Of a DNA stretch of 64,000 nucleotides, positions 9,022 through 21,420 are shown piece by piece. A model generated the notes under the pieces. That model ran no database searches. It was not told the DNA's origin and was given only the letters and a program-made list of their open reading frames with translations. The DNA is from Durusdinium trenchii (Eukaryota > Sar > Dinophyceae > Suessiales > Symbiodiniaceae). Position 1 is the stretch's first letter, and each line of letters starts with the position of its first letter. The position numbers were made by a program, and so were the translations under genes. Where the stretch lies: assembly GCA_963970005.1 (NCBI GenBank), contig CAXAMN010003958.1, positions 62,001 through 126,000 on the forward strand, read 5' to 3'.

Positions 9022-10497
9022 CTACCGCAAGCGAGCGACATGGGGGGCCACCGCACGGAGGCCAGACCATGAGTCGCAAAGCGGCGCGTGTTTAAGCAGA
9101 TGGTGGACCGAGGCTAAGCACAGCCGCCGAACCTGCGCAGCAGACTCCAGTCGCTCCGAGCTGTACCGAACAGGAAGAGGCAGCTTGCGGCCATCGGACC
9201 AATTGCCCAAGCAGAGGCGATCAGAGTCGCAAAGCTGGAGGGCATCCGCAACGGTTGGAAGGAATCGACGAAAACTACGTGTGGAAAAAGTTGAAGCCGC
9301 GTGCTCAGTCAGCGACAGGGGTGGCAAATGCAACAGGGAGCGGGCGAAGGCCTGGAAGCGGGGATAATCCGCAGGCGCAGACCGGAGCACCACACTCCCC
9401 TGAGCATCAAACCACATGTCTGGTAAGAATGGTGTTCCGACGCCTAAGATAGCACGCACTCGTGCCTGCACATGGCTCAGTAGAGGATGTCCCGGTTCAA
9501 CGTACATCGGCAGAGCGACAGCAAAAGGCATACCATCCTTTCCGTGAGAGACCTTCCAGACACCCGTGCGTATCGAAGAGAGCTCGGGCTCAAAACTCGC
9601 ACGAGCGCAGTGTTTGAACCTCAGGCCAGAAACTGCGAAGCGAATGACCAAGCCAGCGGCCAGGGCAAGGGACGACGTAGAAGAGGATGTGGCCAACTGC
9701 AGCAAATGCCTCCAAACTTGAGCAGACAAAGTTTTCACTTGCGTAGGCCAGGTAGTGGTGGCACCGGAAGCGGCGGTAAAGTCTTTCAACATTGGCGAGT
9801 CCAGCGGGAAGGAGACTTTCAAGTTGTCAGTGAGCCATCGTAGGTGGTTGTACACTGAAGCTGGTACTGTGCGACCTCTGCGTCCCTGCGCCTGAAGGAA
9901 CTGGTGGAGAAGGACATCACTGACTGGTCCCAGGGCGGCCTCGGTCTCAAGCTGCCACTGCACAAGCCGGTTCCAAGTCCGAAGGACAGCAGCGAGCGTT
10001 CCAGGCTGAAAGCGCGCGAGCAAGGATTCAGCAGTGGTGGCAATCCACACCTCGCGGGCTGTCCCGGAACGTTGAAGGTCTTCCATGGCAAAGCTCAGGC
10101 CTGGGTGGAGAACAGCCTCGACCAGAGCCACTGCAACATTCTGGTGCTTATACTGCCGCGTGCTGGATACGGTTGGCTGATGCGGTCCCGTTGGCTTGAG
10201 AAGGCCTCGTGCGGGAGCAGAAGCCGAAGAAGATATGTGGGGGCCTGATGGAAGAAGCTGCTTCCAGGTGTGCATGCGAGGCTTGCAATGGAGGTGCCAA
10301 ACTTTTTTGCGTAGTGATTCCAGAGTCGGTTCAGGGACCTCAGTAGGCAGTTCGTCTTGTAACTCCTCCAGGGTCAAACCAGCAAGGTCACGGGCATCAA
10401 AGCCTTTGGCAGAGAGCATATCCAAAACTCGTTCTTCTGCCGGAGTGAAGATCATGGCCACTGCGATGAGATCAGGAAAGGACCTAGAGACAGACAA
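9022..10497 (-). CDS. Tyrosine recombinase of the DIRS-like element
   Basis: This 491-codon ORF (alternative Met at 10455) matches the layout of phage-integrase-fold recombinases. The N-terminal 70 residues are helical and acidic; residues about 120-250 fit the core-binding helical domain. The catalytic domain shows the first arginine in VSGLRFKHC (R293), a box-II-like STRSFRRFLPT (residues 405-415, with Arg where the conserved His of HxxR usually stands), and the candidate nucleophile in LPVRYSSER (Y445). It would integrate a circular cDNA without target duplication. It lies 5' of gag, unlike the usual 3' position in this class. The ORF ends in TAG with coding-like sequence continuing in frame. 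Confidence 0.75.
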   Translation of the reverse strand: MSVSRSFPDLIAVAMIFTPAEERVLDMLSAKGFDARDLAGLTLEELQDELPTEVPEPTLESLRKKVWHLHCKPRMHTWKQLLPSGPHISSSASAPARGLLKPTGPHQPTVSSTRQYKHQNVAVALVEAVLHPGLSFAMEDLQRSGTAREVWIATTAESLLARFQPGTLAAVLRTWNRLVQWQLETEAALGPVSDVLLHQFLQAQGRRGRTVPASVYNHLRWLTDNLKVSFPLDSPMLKDFTAASGATTTWPTQVKTLSAQVWRHLLQLATSSSTSSLALAAGLVIRFAVSGLRFKHCARASFEPELSSIRTGVWKVSHGKDGMPFAVALPMYVEPGHPLLSHVQARVRAILGVGTPFLPDMWFDAQGSVVLRSAPADYPRFQAFARSLLHLPPLSLTEHAASTFSTRSFRRFLPTVADALQLCDSDRLCLGNWSDGRKLPLPVRYSSERLESAAQVRRLCLASVHHLLKHAPLCDSWSGLRAVAPHVARLR

Positions 10498-10838
10498 TTA
10501 AGATGGTGACTGAAGCCTGAGTGGGCGGAAATGCGTGCCAGTGAGATTCAGTGATGGAGTGTGCACCCAGCGCCTGCCAGGCCTAAACACACCTAGCATT
10601 GACTGCGAAATATCCAGAAGAGACCCTTGGCCAAAGAGACATTCCTTGGAGACAAAGCCAGGTGAATTTGTATTTGACCCACTTCAGTCGATTCAGTGAT
10701 CGTTTGGGAGGATGAAAGCTCATGTCTTCTGCCAGCTCAAACATGGAGTCAACGAACAGGGATGCCCGCAAACTCATAGAGACTTCCACTTCCCTCCTTT
10801 TGCAGTGCAGATCATGTTTCATGTATAGGCCATGCTGT

Positions 10839-11255
10839 TCATGGGTTTACCTCTTGCAAGGAGAACTGCAAAGGAGTCGCAGACCTTCCCAACCCACCGC
10901 AGCGTTCGGCCAGCTCCGAGCGCGCTCGCGGAGCTGGCTGCTTGCGTCCAGCCTTGCTCTCCAGCTGCTGCAAACGAGCAGAGAGCCTCAGCAAGGAATT
11001 CTTCCACCGGAGCAGCGGCTTGCCCAGATCTTGTCCAGAAGGGGATTGACCCATAGGTTGGTGTAAACAATAAATCACCTTTTTTCCGCCAACACCAGGA
11101 GATGTAGTTTCCTCCCCGAACCTCTTTCGTTGTTCAACACTCTTCACCACTGGAGGGTCCCCCCCCATCCCGCGCCAATGACGTTCCTTCTTCAGTGCGC
11201 CAGTCCGGAGCAGTCCGACAGTCCGGAGCTGAGCTCTTTCGAACGAAAATCGCAT
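10839..11255 (-). CDS. Unassigned ORF upstream of the recombinase
   Basis: An ATG-initiated 138-codon ORF rich in Arg, Lys and Gly, with a Leu/Arg helical stretch (LLRLSARLQQLESK). It has no family motif I recognise. It lies about 340 bp 5' of the recombinase on the same strand and might belong to the element's leader. Another frame of the same bases is equally open (10819-11070), which lowers confidence that either is translated. Confidence 0.25.
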   Translation of the reverse strand: MRFSFERAQLRTVGLLRTGALKKERHWRGMGGDPPVVKSVEQRKRFGEETTSPGVGGKKVIYCLHQPMGQSPSGQDLGKPLLRWKNSLLRLSARLQQLESKAGRKQPAPRARSELAERCGGLGRSATPLQFSLQEVNP

Positions 11256-14200
11256 TGCTAAAATCAGATCAACACCTTAGAAAAGAATAGTCATAAAATA
11301 CAGAACAACATCCCACAACTAGATCAACACATAGATCATAGATCAAACTATCCTAAACCATCTAAGTCAGATCAACACATGTTTTTGTTGGCAGTCCACC
11401 AACCTGAACCTCCATGCTTTGAAGCACCTTACGAACACCAGCATCGCACCGACATCTCACGAAGACTCGCCACGGCGACGCCACGGCGACGCCCCAAGAA
11501 ACGCATCTGCGACGGTGGAGACCTGGGGCCCCCGTGGGACTGGTGGAGACTGGCACATGGAATTCATATGCAGTTCTTCAAGAAATGCTTAGTATATATA
11601 TATATATATCACTGAGAGACTGCTGTTCTCTTTGCTTTTCTCCTTGTTTTCCTGCAGATTTGACTGTAAATGAAAGCTTGCCACCCGTTGCGACCTGATG
11701 CCCCTCCCGCAAGATCCGGGAGCCAGCATGCCGCAGCATGCCAGTTGTCTTCGTGGCCGAGAAAACTTCATGCATAGCACATTCTGCTGAAATGTTTTTC
11801 ACAAAGATCCGGGTGAATTCAAAAGTGGATTCACAAAGGACTGTTTCTCGTAAGATTCTAGATAAATTACTATTACGCATTAAATAAATTCACGACAGGA
11901 CAGAACCTCAAAAGTTTTCCCCGCTTCTCCTGACACACGGCCCTGGCGGCCTGCGTCGACGACTTGGGCGTCTTCACTTTGGCTTCAGTCTCCTGCGGCG
12001 ATTCGGCGATCCACGGAAAGCACATAAAACACATGGGGGGCGTCATGCTTTATGTGGTATTATGTGGTGCCCCTGGAAGTGTCATCTCTTGCAGTACTAT
12101 AGATGTCTAATGATGTCTACAGTATATGCATATATACTCCTAGACACACATACACAAGAACAAGAGTAACATCATCTACAGGCCGTTCATGGATTGTTAT
12201 TGTTTGACCATTCCCCAAGGGCGCCGCTCAAAATTGCCCACAATCATAGGATCGGTAAATTCTTCCGATGGAGTCTTTCATCTTGGAGGTCTTGGCCAAG
12301 AGCACATCAGAAGCTCCCGACCAAATCATGGTTTGCCAAGGAATGACCAAATCTGGAAAGAGTCTAAGGAGAATTCCTGTCGTAGCACAGACCTTACGTA
12401 TTTGAGCACTATTGTAATATCGCCAAACAACTTCGTAAAAAGCTCGTAGAATCTCCCATCCAAAACATAACTTCGGACTCCTTAAAATCTTAATGTAAAT
12501 ATGTTGTGAAATCCAATACATTGGAGTCTTGTCTTCGCTCAGAGTCTCTTCTCAGGGACCCCTCCTCCTCTGAGGACACTGGACTCTGTGCCCATGGAGT
12601 TGGCGGCTCATCAATCTTCCGCCTCGCGAAACGCCGCCCACGCAGCCCCGCTGTCGAGCTGTCAAGGCTGATGGTTCCTTCATGGAAAAGTCACCTGGAC
12701 CCTGCAAACCACTGGTGCAGCTAGAGGAAGTGCGTATTTCCAGGTCCCATCTCAGGTTCGTGGGTCTCTTCCCTTACGTTGCTTTGTGGCTTAAACTGGT
12801 GGAGAACGATCTCTTCCTACGTCAACTGCGTCTCCTTGGAAAACACCACCTCATGGGACTCCTCGGACTTCTCGCGTCTCTTCGCTTCCCACGCCCGGGC
12901 CACAGTAAAAAGCACAATCGACACAGGTTGTTAAATAATAGCTGCCAGTGGTGGGTCTGTTGATTCATCACCAATACATTATATATATTATTATATATTC
13001 AATACACACTCTTTGAAAAAAAAGCACATGGACCGCTGCTTTCATCTACAACCCGTGGTCCTGTTTTTCAGGGTCCATGTTCGTGAACCAGCGGGGAAAG
13101 TGCCAGGTGAATCCCGTTGAGACCCATGTTCACCATGTTCAACCCCTCGCGGCCATGAGCCCAAAGCCGCAGGCACAAACCCGTGACTAAGGCGGCATGC
13201 AGCCGGAAGCATGTGCTGCGAGTTCGTTGAACGATCGGCTCAGGCGCGCCCGGCGCTCGCCACGGCGTCCTCGCCCGTCGGCTGAAGGCGTCGGAGAGCG
13301 CGTCGGAGCGCGGCTCCACGGGCTCCCCCTCCGTCTCGATCCTCGAAGTCGCCTTGTACCCCTCTCCTTGTCATGTTCAGCCAAATTGGCCTGACAGGTC
13401 AGACATGGGACATTCTCAGAAGGTGAGTCATTGGGATTCTTTTTTTCAAGCTGTTGTCACGAAGTCAAAGGCACACGGTTTGGCTACATCACATCTATAG
13501 AATCTAACATATCAATCATCATCTCCAAACTTGAAAATGGAAAATCTTTGAAACGAGGGCATTTACCAGGACAATGATTTCTTACCACAGATCTAAATCA
13601 TGAACATAGGCCCCCACAGGCCCCCCATGAAAGAAGAAACACGGATTCTTCCGCTTCGGTTGCCTCATCCCAGCTCACTCCACGGTGGTTCGAAGCGTGG
13701 TGGCCATCCAAAGGCCTTCGGTCGTTTGTTTCGATCGTAGGCTAGGAGAGGGTAAGCCATGCATAGCGGCCCAAATCTCACATGTTTGTATCGCATTTGA
13801 TCGTCAAAAGACAATTTCTATATGGTCAGAGATGTTATCGAGTCCATTTGAGCTGGAACATCTGGTCACAATTAATCAGTGGATACATATGGATACTATC
13901 TGTTCAATTTCTGCCTAGCTATCACATCTGCAAGGACGAGCTGGTGACTCTCAAAGAAGAATGCCAACCGCTGGAAAACAACAAATTACAATGCTCTATA
14001 TTAGATGGACGCATGTCTTTGACTATCTACTATATAATAGATTGGCCTCTTTTCAAGATACCTGGGGTGGTAGCAGGGTAAACAAACGCATCAGGAGTAC
14101 GTACGATGAAGAGTACATGCTGGTAAATGAACATGTGCAACCGTGGCACTGGAGGTTTGTAGAGTCAACGTACATAAAACAGTTCAAACATGTTGGATAA

Positions 14201-15757
14201 GTTCTATATGCTAAAACAGGCACAACATTTTTTAAAATGACATTGTATGTTACCTATACAACACATTTTTGCGCTTTGTGCTGAACATCTCTGAAGTCAA
14301 ATGCAATAAAAGAAATAAGCCTATAATTACGAGGTCCCTAGTTGTGCTGACTAAAATGATTCCTATAATATATGATTCCCAATAAGCAGAACTACATGGG
14401 TCCTACACTTATGTAATTCATCCATATTCATATATATAGGATAACAATAATATATCGAATAAAATATATATATATATATCGTATATCTATATTATATATA
14501 TCTTATATATCCATCATTATTCATCACTATCTTAATCCTATGTCGTGCATTATTGTTGGAAAATTGGCCTCTTTTCAGCCTGCCCCATACCAGCATTCAT
14601 CCCTACTTTCCAAGATTGATAAACATTGCTGCCAGTGGTCACATGGTCCTCTGACTATTGTGACAGTTGCTCCGCTACCTTGCCAAGCTACACTGAAAAA
14701 TTTGTGGATGCCACACATCAAGGTGAGTCAAAACATTGAACAAAGTCATCCAATACAAAGTATTGCCAGGACCGCGGAAAGGGTGGTTTATGGACGCAAT
14801 TACTATGTATTTTCCATCCAATAACCACCCCTTCTCTGGTCCTGGTCCTTCTCTGGTCGTGGGCCAGACCGGCACGGACACCCTTCTTAGGGCTTAGGAC
14901 AGCAACGATCAACAATGCGTGTGGCGAAAGCTGCGTGTGGCCCGCGAAGTGCCGAAGTCTCCTGTCTTCGCCCGACGGTTCGGACCGTTGGGACGGCCCG
15001 TGGAATGTGAACGAAGGACGCGCGCTGGACGGTCATCCGGCCTCTTGCAGCTGCCCAAGATGGTCCTCACCGAGCTCCGGTCGGACGCGCCAGCCGCGTC
15101 CGAAGAAGCTTCGGCGGAGATGCCTGAGGAAGCTGGGAGCCCGGGGAAGGCCGGGGAAGGCTGGGGGATCGCATCAATGATGGGAGCAGGACATGTGTGG
15201 CTCGAGATTGGTCGGAAACAGAAAGTTTTTTGGGACTCTCTCTCTAGCACGGCCAATTCCAACCCTTCCAGTCTCCTCTAAAGCAGGCAAGTCTTCTGCC
15301 TGTGGTTACCTATGGAGTCATACGACATGGCTGGAGATGGAGGGGCCTGGAACAGCCCAATTCGACCCCCTGGAAGAAGGAAAATAGACCAGTCTACCCA
15401 TGGGTTGGTACATGGTTGGTGTGGTCTCCCTAGTTACTAGTAGTAAATACACACCAGTTTGATCCCCTTGTGATTGTTTGAAATGAACAGCATGCCGCTG
15501 CCTTTTCAAGAACTTCTGAGCCAAAAGCTGTCCCCCAAGACCCCCTATGAGCCCGTCTTTTGGTGGATTTTCATGAATGCGTCCCTCCCTCAGAGAATGG
15601 GAATAGGATGCGAAAGGAGCTGGAGTTCTCCCTGCGAAAGCAGCCGGTCTAACCGGTCTAACTGCCCAACATCCAGCAGCGGGTCCTCACCCACGGGACG
15701 CGAATCATATATCCAACGAAGCAAATCATCGAAGCCCGGTCCGCATAGAGTGGATTG

Positions 15758-15851
15758 AGAGTAGATGGCACAGACATGCAAACAAACCCCAAGAGGTGGT
15801 TTATATGAACCCCCATGTAAAGAACATCTTGAGGTCTGTGCCATCTACTCT
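15758..15851. repeat. 94-bp foldback element (18-bp perfect arms)
   Basis: AGAGTAGATGGCACAGAC at 15758-15775 is perfectly inverted at 15834-15851 with a 58-bp loop. The geometry (18+58+18) is the same as a second foldback at 47873-47966. The arms differ in sequence between the two, although both loops contain GAGGTGG followed by TTTA. A MITE-like or foldback origin is inferred. Confidence 0.75.
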
Positions 15852-16964
15852 GAACTCTAGCTTTCAGACCGTTTCAGCCTGACACCTTCAAAGTGACGTC
15901 CGAATAGACATCAATTATGATCATGACGTCCCAGTCTTCGATCACTTTTGAAGGCTGCGTTCAGGTGACCTCAGTTGGAATCTCCTTCTGGTCACTATTC
16001 TCTAGTCTTACATTCTCAGGACCAACCAACCTGAATAGGTTCCTCGCCCCAAACACGTTTTGACACAGGATTTGCCACCCATCTCAGTAATTGAGTGATT
16101 GAGTCAGTGTTTTTTTGAGTGATTTAGAGTCAGTTGGAGTCAGTTCTTAGTTCAATGAGTCACTTAGAGTCAACATATCCTGTAGAAATCCACAATGCTT
16201 CTGTGCATAGAATGACATTGCTGCTTTGCTGTGGTTCCTGGAAACTGGTCGACCACACACACCACATATGTTTCTGTTTAACTGTTTCATCACCCAAGCA
16301 TGACCCGCACTTCTCCCCCCAAAGCCGCCTTCCTTCTCATCCTTCTTCTCATCTCCCATCGAAAAAGCTTGCGGTTCACGCTGTGACAGGGTGGATGTTG
16401 CGACACAAACGCAAGGACCAGGAGACTAGGGGCGACAAAGTCGGCCCCCTCCCTGGTGGGGAAGTCTCAAAGGGTAGGCTGGGTAGACTGGGTAGACGAT
16501 TCCTGGAATTTCTCTGGATGATAAGCTGAGATTCCTTCGTGAGGACCCACACCGCCAAGGAGAAAGTGTGCTAAACTTGCGGTTTCCAAACTTGCAACCG
16601 GATCACATCAACATCATAGCCTTCGAGGAGGAGTTCTCTCTAGCTTGGCACCGGAGTTGACTAGTGAAGAGGAAAGTAAAAGAAGGCCTGACCTGTGTCA
16701 ACAGTAATAATAAACATCATTCAAAAAATATTACCTTACATCACCTTACAATAAAAAAAAATACATCCCAAAAAGGATTCCGCTTAAAATGACATGTCCC
16801 TGAGTTCTGCACCCGGCGTGTCTCCTGTGTGTCTTCTGCACACAGACTTTGAAAACAGCTGCAGTCGAAGGACGGTATGGGAGCAGCGGACTTGCCCGTA
16901 CGGAAAAGCATGAAAATGTGTACGGATTCTCATTCTTCACTAGCATGAGGCCATAAATGGGCAA

Positions 16965-17055
16965 CAAGAAGCTATACTAGTAACAAGGGCATCGCAACTA
17001 GGAGCAAAGGGCATCGCTACGAACGGAGCAAGGTCGCTACTAGGGGCGCTCCTGG
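16965..17055. repeat. Dispersed CTACTAG / GGGCATCGC repeat
   Basis: The segment contains ACTAGTAACAAGGGCATCGC, AGCAAAGGGCATCGCTAC and CGCTACTAGGGGCGCTCCTG. Closely similar words occur at 1970-2040 and 2605-2660, and a shorter match at 1266. The copies are short and diverged, which suggests a family of small inserted repeats. Confidence 0.6.
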
Positions 17056-18844
17056 TGATATCTCTTCTGACGGGTTTTCTCCGCAATAGCCAAATCAAGC
17101 GAAAGCGCCACTGGCTTTCTCTCACTACACTCGTCGTCACACTACACTCGTCGTCACACGTGCCGATTGGCCGGTCGTTTCAGCCGTTCAGCTTCGACGA
17201 CCATCACCACATCTGCGGCACGAAGACATTCTGAGGATGATACATACAGGGTGCAGGCTCTCTCCCAAGTGGTCGTGAAAAGACTTCCTTCACCCATGTC
17301 GTGCCCGTAGGATGTCTGAGCATGTCGAAGCAAAGGTAGTTGGGGGAGGGAAGACCGGTCTTCAGCATCAGAGGTTTGATTAAACATGCATCGGCACATG
17401 TCGTCCTGCAGAGTGTGACAACCACGCACTGAGTGCGACGGCAACTGAGTGAGACGGCATTGTCATTGGCAAATGCTGCAGAGATACAGCTCACACTCCA
17501 TCTAGCAAAGGCTTGGGAACTTCCTGTAGCTCCTTAGCTCCCTGTTTCATGGGGAATATGATGGAATATGGATGTTCGATGCTCAATGTTCGATGCTCCA
17601 GCTGATCCCGTGCGATTGTTTGTTTTGGGAGTCCAATAGCCAATATAGAGTCATCATGAGTCATCAAATATCGCAAATATACTGGAATCCAAAGCTGACG
17701 TTGGAAGTACTTTGTGGCAGGCTTGGTGCGCCCAATCCTGTGACTCAAACCGTCGCCTCATTTGTTTGGCAAAAAGACCTGACGGGTGAGGTGTGAGTGT
17801 GAGGTTGTGCAGTTTGGAAGGATGAGACAGAAAACACATACACCCCCCATCTGAAGATTAAGGATGATGGCAGTGACATGGCTGCCATCCTAGCATGGTT
17901 AAAGTGCTTTAAGTAATAAACTGTTAAAAGGAGTCGCCACGGCCATTCAGCAGCACTGGCAAAGGTTTGTTTTTCCGGCACCAAAGTCGCCATGGTCAGC
18001 CTGAGATGACTTTGGATTCCAAACCTTTTAATGACTTGACACGTTTCTACGGAGCTCATGCACGTCATGTCCGGTCATGTGCGTACGGCACGCGGTAAAC
18101 CGGGTGGTGGTTTGTGAAACGGGCCAGCTCAAATGGAGGAGACACTTGGACAAGCTATAAACCACATGTTTTCCATTGAATGTAGACCCTTGATTAATAA
18201 CCCCATCATATGAAGAGGTGTTTCAATTCAAGTGATGGGGGTTCATTAGCTGGAAAGGTTGTTCCAATTGCCTGGTGCCCAGCCGATCGTCTCCAGGTCA
18301 ACGGCTCGGAGCCGAAGAAAGAGGCCGATCTGGGCGCGCGCGCCTCGTAGTATGGACATCCAGCCTGGGGGTCGGAGGTCTGCGGAAGAAGAGAGGTTCC
18401 TTCTGTCCGTTCCAAGCCAGAGCACATGGTCAGCCGAAAAACATGCACCCCAAAGGGGGATGTTTTTTGGGTATGAGATTCGTGATAGGGTCAACTTGTG
18501 GTCGTTTCAAACCTCGGTAGCGGCGACGTTTGGTAAAACGACTCTTAAGGCGACTCTTAAGTCCTCCTCGCCCGAAGCTGCGTCAACGCAGTGACATGGC
18601 ATGGTTCAGCTCCATGGACCCGCGACAAATGCTGAGTCCCCAGCGGACTCGGGACTCTCCCGTATACGCTCTATAGCATACAACTGACTTATGTATATGT
18701 TTTTGTTTAACACTCAAAATCACTCAGACTCAAACATACCAACAAAAACGACAAATGCCCAACGACACGTGTTGTGTCAAAATCATTGACGGCATGTGAC
18801 GTCGCACGTCTCTCGGCTCGAACGTCGGTCCTCGGCTACGTCTG

Positions 18845-18863
18845 TCTCTCTCTCTCTCTCTCT
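18845..18863. repeat. (TC)n microsatellite
   Basis: Uninterrupted TC dinucleotides directly readable from the sequence; nearby sequence is not coding. Confidence 0.95.
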
Positions 18864-21420
18864 GACACAGCAGAACCACCGGTGACCGGTGTCGTGTGAC
18901 CGTGGCCCAGTGACATTGTTTTGCTTCCGGTAGTATTTCTCGACCTCCGGGACCGCCGCCACCAGCTCCTGGCGTTCATGGACCGACACCGACGGACCGC
19001 GCGAAAAGCACGCGACGCAAAAAGCGTGTGACTTGGGGGGGACTGCGCTGCTAGCCTCTGTTAGGAGAATCTATAAGTTTAAATCAGCTGATTCCTTTTC
19101 AACATCACCTCATCCAATGACTAGGAATATCAAAAAGACATGGCATGACAAGACCATCCAATGCAAGGTTTTCAAGAGGTTGACCATTTTAGGACTTCAC
19201 AGTCCCGGCCTTGTGCTTTAAGATGTTCGGATATTCGTCCAATAGTTTTGGGCCAAGACCCTCCTTGGTGCGCAAAGGAGGCAAGATGCGCCGATGCCAC
19301 ATCGGGTATACAAAGAAACTCTTAAGCAAGGTAAAAGCTGAATGGTTGTCTCCCCCAACCCAGCTGATCAACTGGTTTGTTTGGGTTTCCCAAGCCAGCT
19401 TCAACCGAAGTATGTCATCTTGCTTGGGGGCCAACTTGCTGGACTGCTTCTGCCGGTAAAAACAGAGCTTCGCCATGGTCACCCGCCATCTGCCACTTCG
19501 AGACGGAGAAGCATCTGCCACAATCGTCCGCTTTTGCTTGGGAAATCAACGATGCACCTTGATCTAATGACCAATAAGTGTACTGTATTTACAAAGACAA
19601 GTTGAGTTTTGTGGAAGTTGCCAACATGAGCTTTGTAACTGTGTGTTTGATTTTAACATTATTTATCACTTCTATTTGTTAAAGACCTACCCCAGGTTCT
19701 CCTAGCATCAAACTTTTGCTGCCTACCAAATCACCTGTCTTTCACCTGTCTTTCAAAGTAGTACAGTTCAGTTCCTTCACCTGTCTTTCACCTCTGTTCA
19801 CTACCTGTGATCATTCTCACCCAATTGAACATGGGACCAGCAAGTAGTCCCATTGCCTAAGCGATGGAGACATCGCCGAAGGTTCAGAGATGTTTCACGT
19901 GCTGCTTGTTGAACTTAATGACTACATGTAAACCCTGAAAGGCCAAGACCATCTTTTAAAGGTGGTTGATCTGGTTTTGCAGCGTAAAATCTTTAGTAAA
20001 ACAATGGTGGTTCAACCATGTTCCACCTCCAGGGGTTTTCACCCACTGGATAAAGCAAAAAAGACCCCGAAGTCTTCTCTCACCGTACAAGTACAGGTCG
20101 CTTGTTTGTCCCCACTGGGTGCCAACGAGCACAACCGCTGGGCTTCCAGACGACGAAACCAGACCGCACCATGGTGAGGAATGCTGGCCATGAAACGCTT
20201 GGACACCGTCACACCGTGTAACGACGTCGATGTGGGTGGCGGTCCGCTGTTTTCCAAGTCATGTCCACAACGGATTAATCAATCCCTCCCCTTCAATCCC
20301 TTCAAGGTTCACAAGGTTTGAGATTGAAGACATTTGAAGACTCGAGCTGGGCTTGACTAATTGTTAATCCTGCGTACGCATCAAAAACACGGGTGGCACA
20401 GTTTTGGAGTATAAAAGGGTCATGTGATGTCATGTGGTTTCCCACAAACACAACAGCTATTATAGTATTATATAAGAAGCATGAAGCACGGTGGAAAAAT
20501 GCCAAAACATTCTGAATCTAATGGAGAGTTGCTTTATGTTTGGCTACAACCCTGTCAGGGTTTAGCAGCGTGGCAGAGTTTCTTGGACCCATATAGGGCT
20601 GAACGCACAGATTTATTTCTGCTCATGTGGCTGACTCAGCTTATAATCGATTAGTTGATTCTTGCCTTCTACGCATGCCAACCAACTACTCGGTGCGGAA
20701 CACTCTGACTCTTGGGCTTTCGCCCGAGGAACACGCGATGGGCACTCCCGCCGCATCAAGGCACTCCCACTGTGAGGCGGAGGAGCGGGTATTGACACGT
20801 TTGCGAAATCTGTTGTCTGTTGTTCACTGTTTGGCAATCTTCACTGTAGAAATATGTGTTAAGAAATGATTACCCATCTTAAGTTTCACTATCATATTGC
20901 GAAATCGGTTCATTTAGTTTCTATTTTTGGCAATCTTTGGTACCCCCTGTTGGTTGCACAGGTATTGCAAAGCAAAGCACACTGATTGGAGGCCATGGCG
21001 TATGGTGCCCATATTTGGCTAATACCCGTGACCGTCGCTAAGATCCCCTTGTCCTGGGATACAAAAAAGGCCTGGAGAAGGTCACTTAGGCCTTTAGGCC
21101 TGAGACTCCAAAGAAGTCACTGTGAAGACCTGTTCCACGCCTTCGTAACTGGTCACGCCGTCATCGTTCTGTCTATCTCCATTCCGATCGAAGCTGCGCG
21201 GTCCGAACAAGGACGCACTGCAGGGGGTCGGGACTTGAATTGTGAATGTTCATTACTTTATATTGTTTGTTTGTTTGTGTTTGGTGTGTGTTTTTTTGCG
21301 GTTCTCAATGGGAAAGGCAAAAATATTACAAGTATAGATTTTGCCTAGAAGAGTCATCAAAAGCAAAGAATGCAATAGAAAATTCATCAAAAGAGAGCTT
21401 TCAATATAAATGTAATAAAA

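Larger units (their letters stand above)
4905..10497 (-). mobile_element. Degenerate DIRS/Ngaro-type tyrosine-recombinase retrotransposon
   Basis: Read on the minus strand the order is tyrosine recombinase, Gag-like protein with Cys/His cluster, reverse transcriptase, RNase H. An RT with RNase H combined with a tyrosine recombinase, and no DDE integrase seen, defines the DIRS class. The usual order in Ngaro/DIRS-like elements is gag, RT/RH, YR, so this copy is circularly permuted or composite. It needs two single-base frame changes (near 7601-7625 and at the 7-T run 6048-6054) and passes two in-frame TAG codons (7279-7281, 9022-9024). It is therefore either a decayed copy or one using recoding. 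Termini are not identified: the left end runs into an assembly gap and the right end is uncertain between about 10.5 and 11.3 kb. Confidence 0.8.
11256..21342. other. Long gene-poor region
   Basis: No ORF with family motifs was found. The stretch contains AT dinucleotide tracts (11589-11608, 12975-13000, about 14459-14530), a TC tract (18845-18863), a 94-bp foldback (15758-15851), a dispersed CTACTAG-type repeat (16965-17055), and GC-rich islands at about 13200-13390, 14930-15170 and 18280-18440 that may be short exons. The 14919-15281 plus ORF (120 codons) has a plausible segment starting MVLTELRSDAPAASEEASAE, but no splice sites or family support it. Confidence 0.6.
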
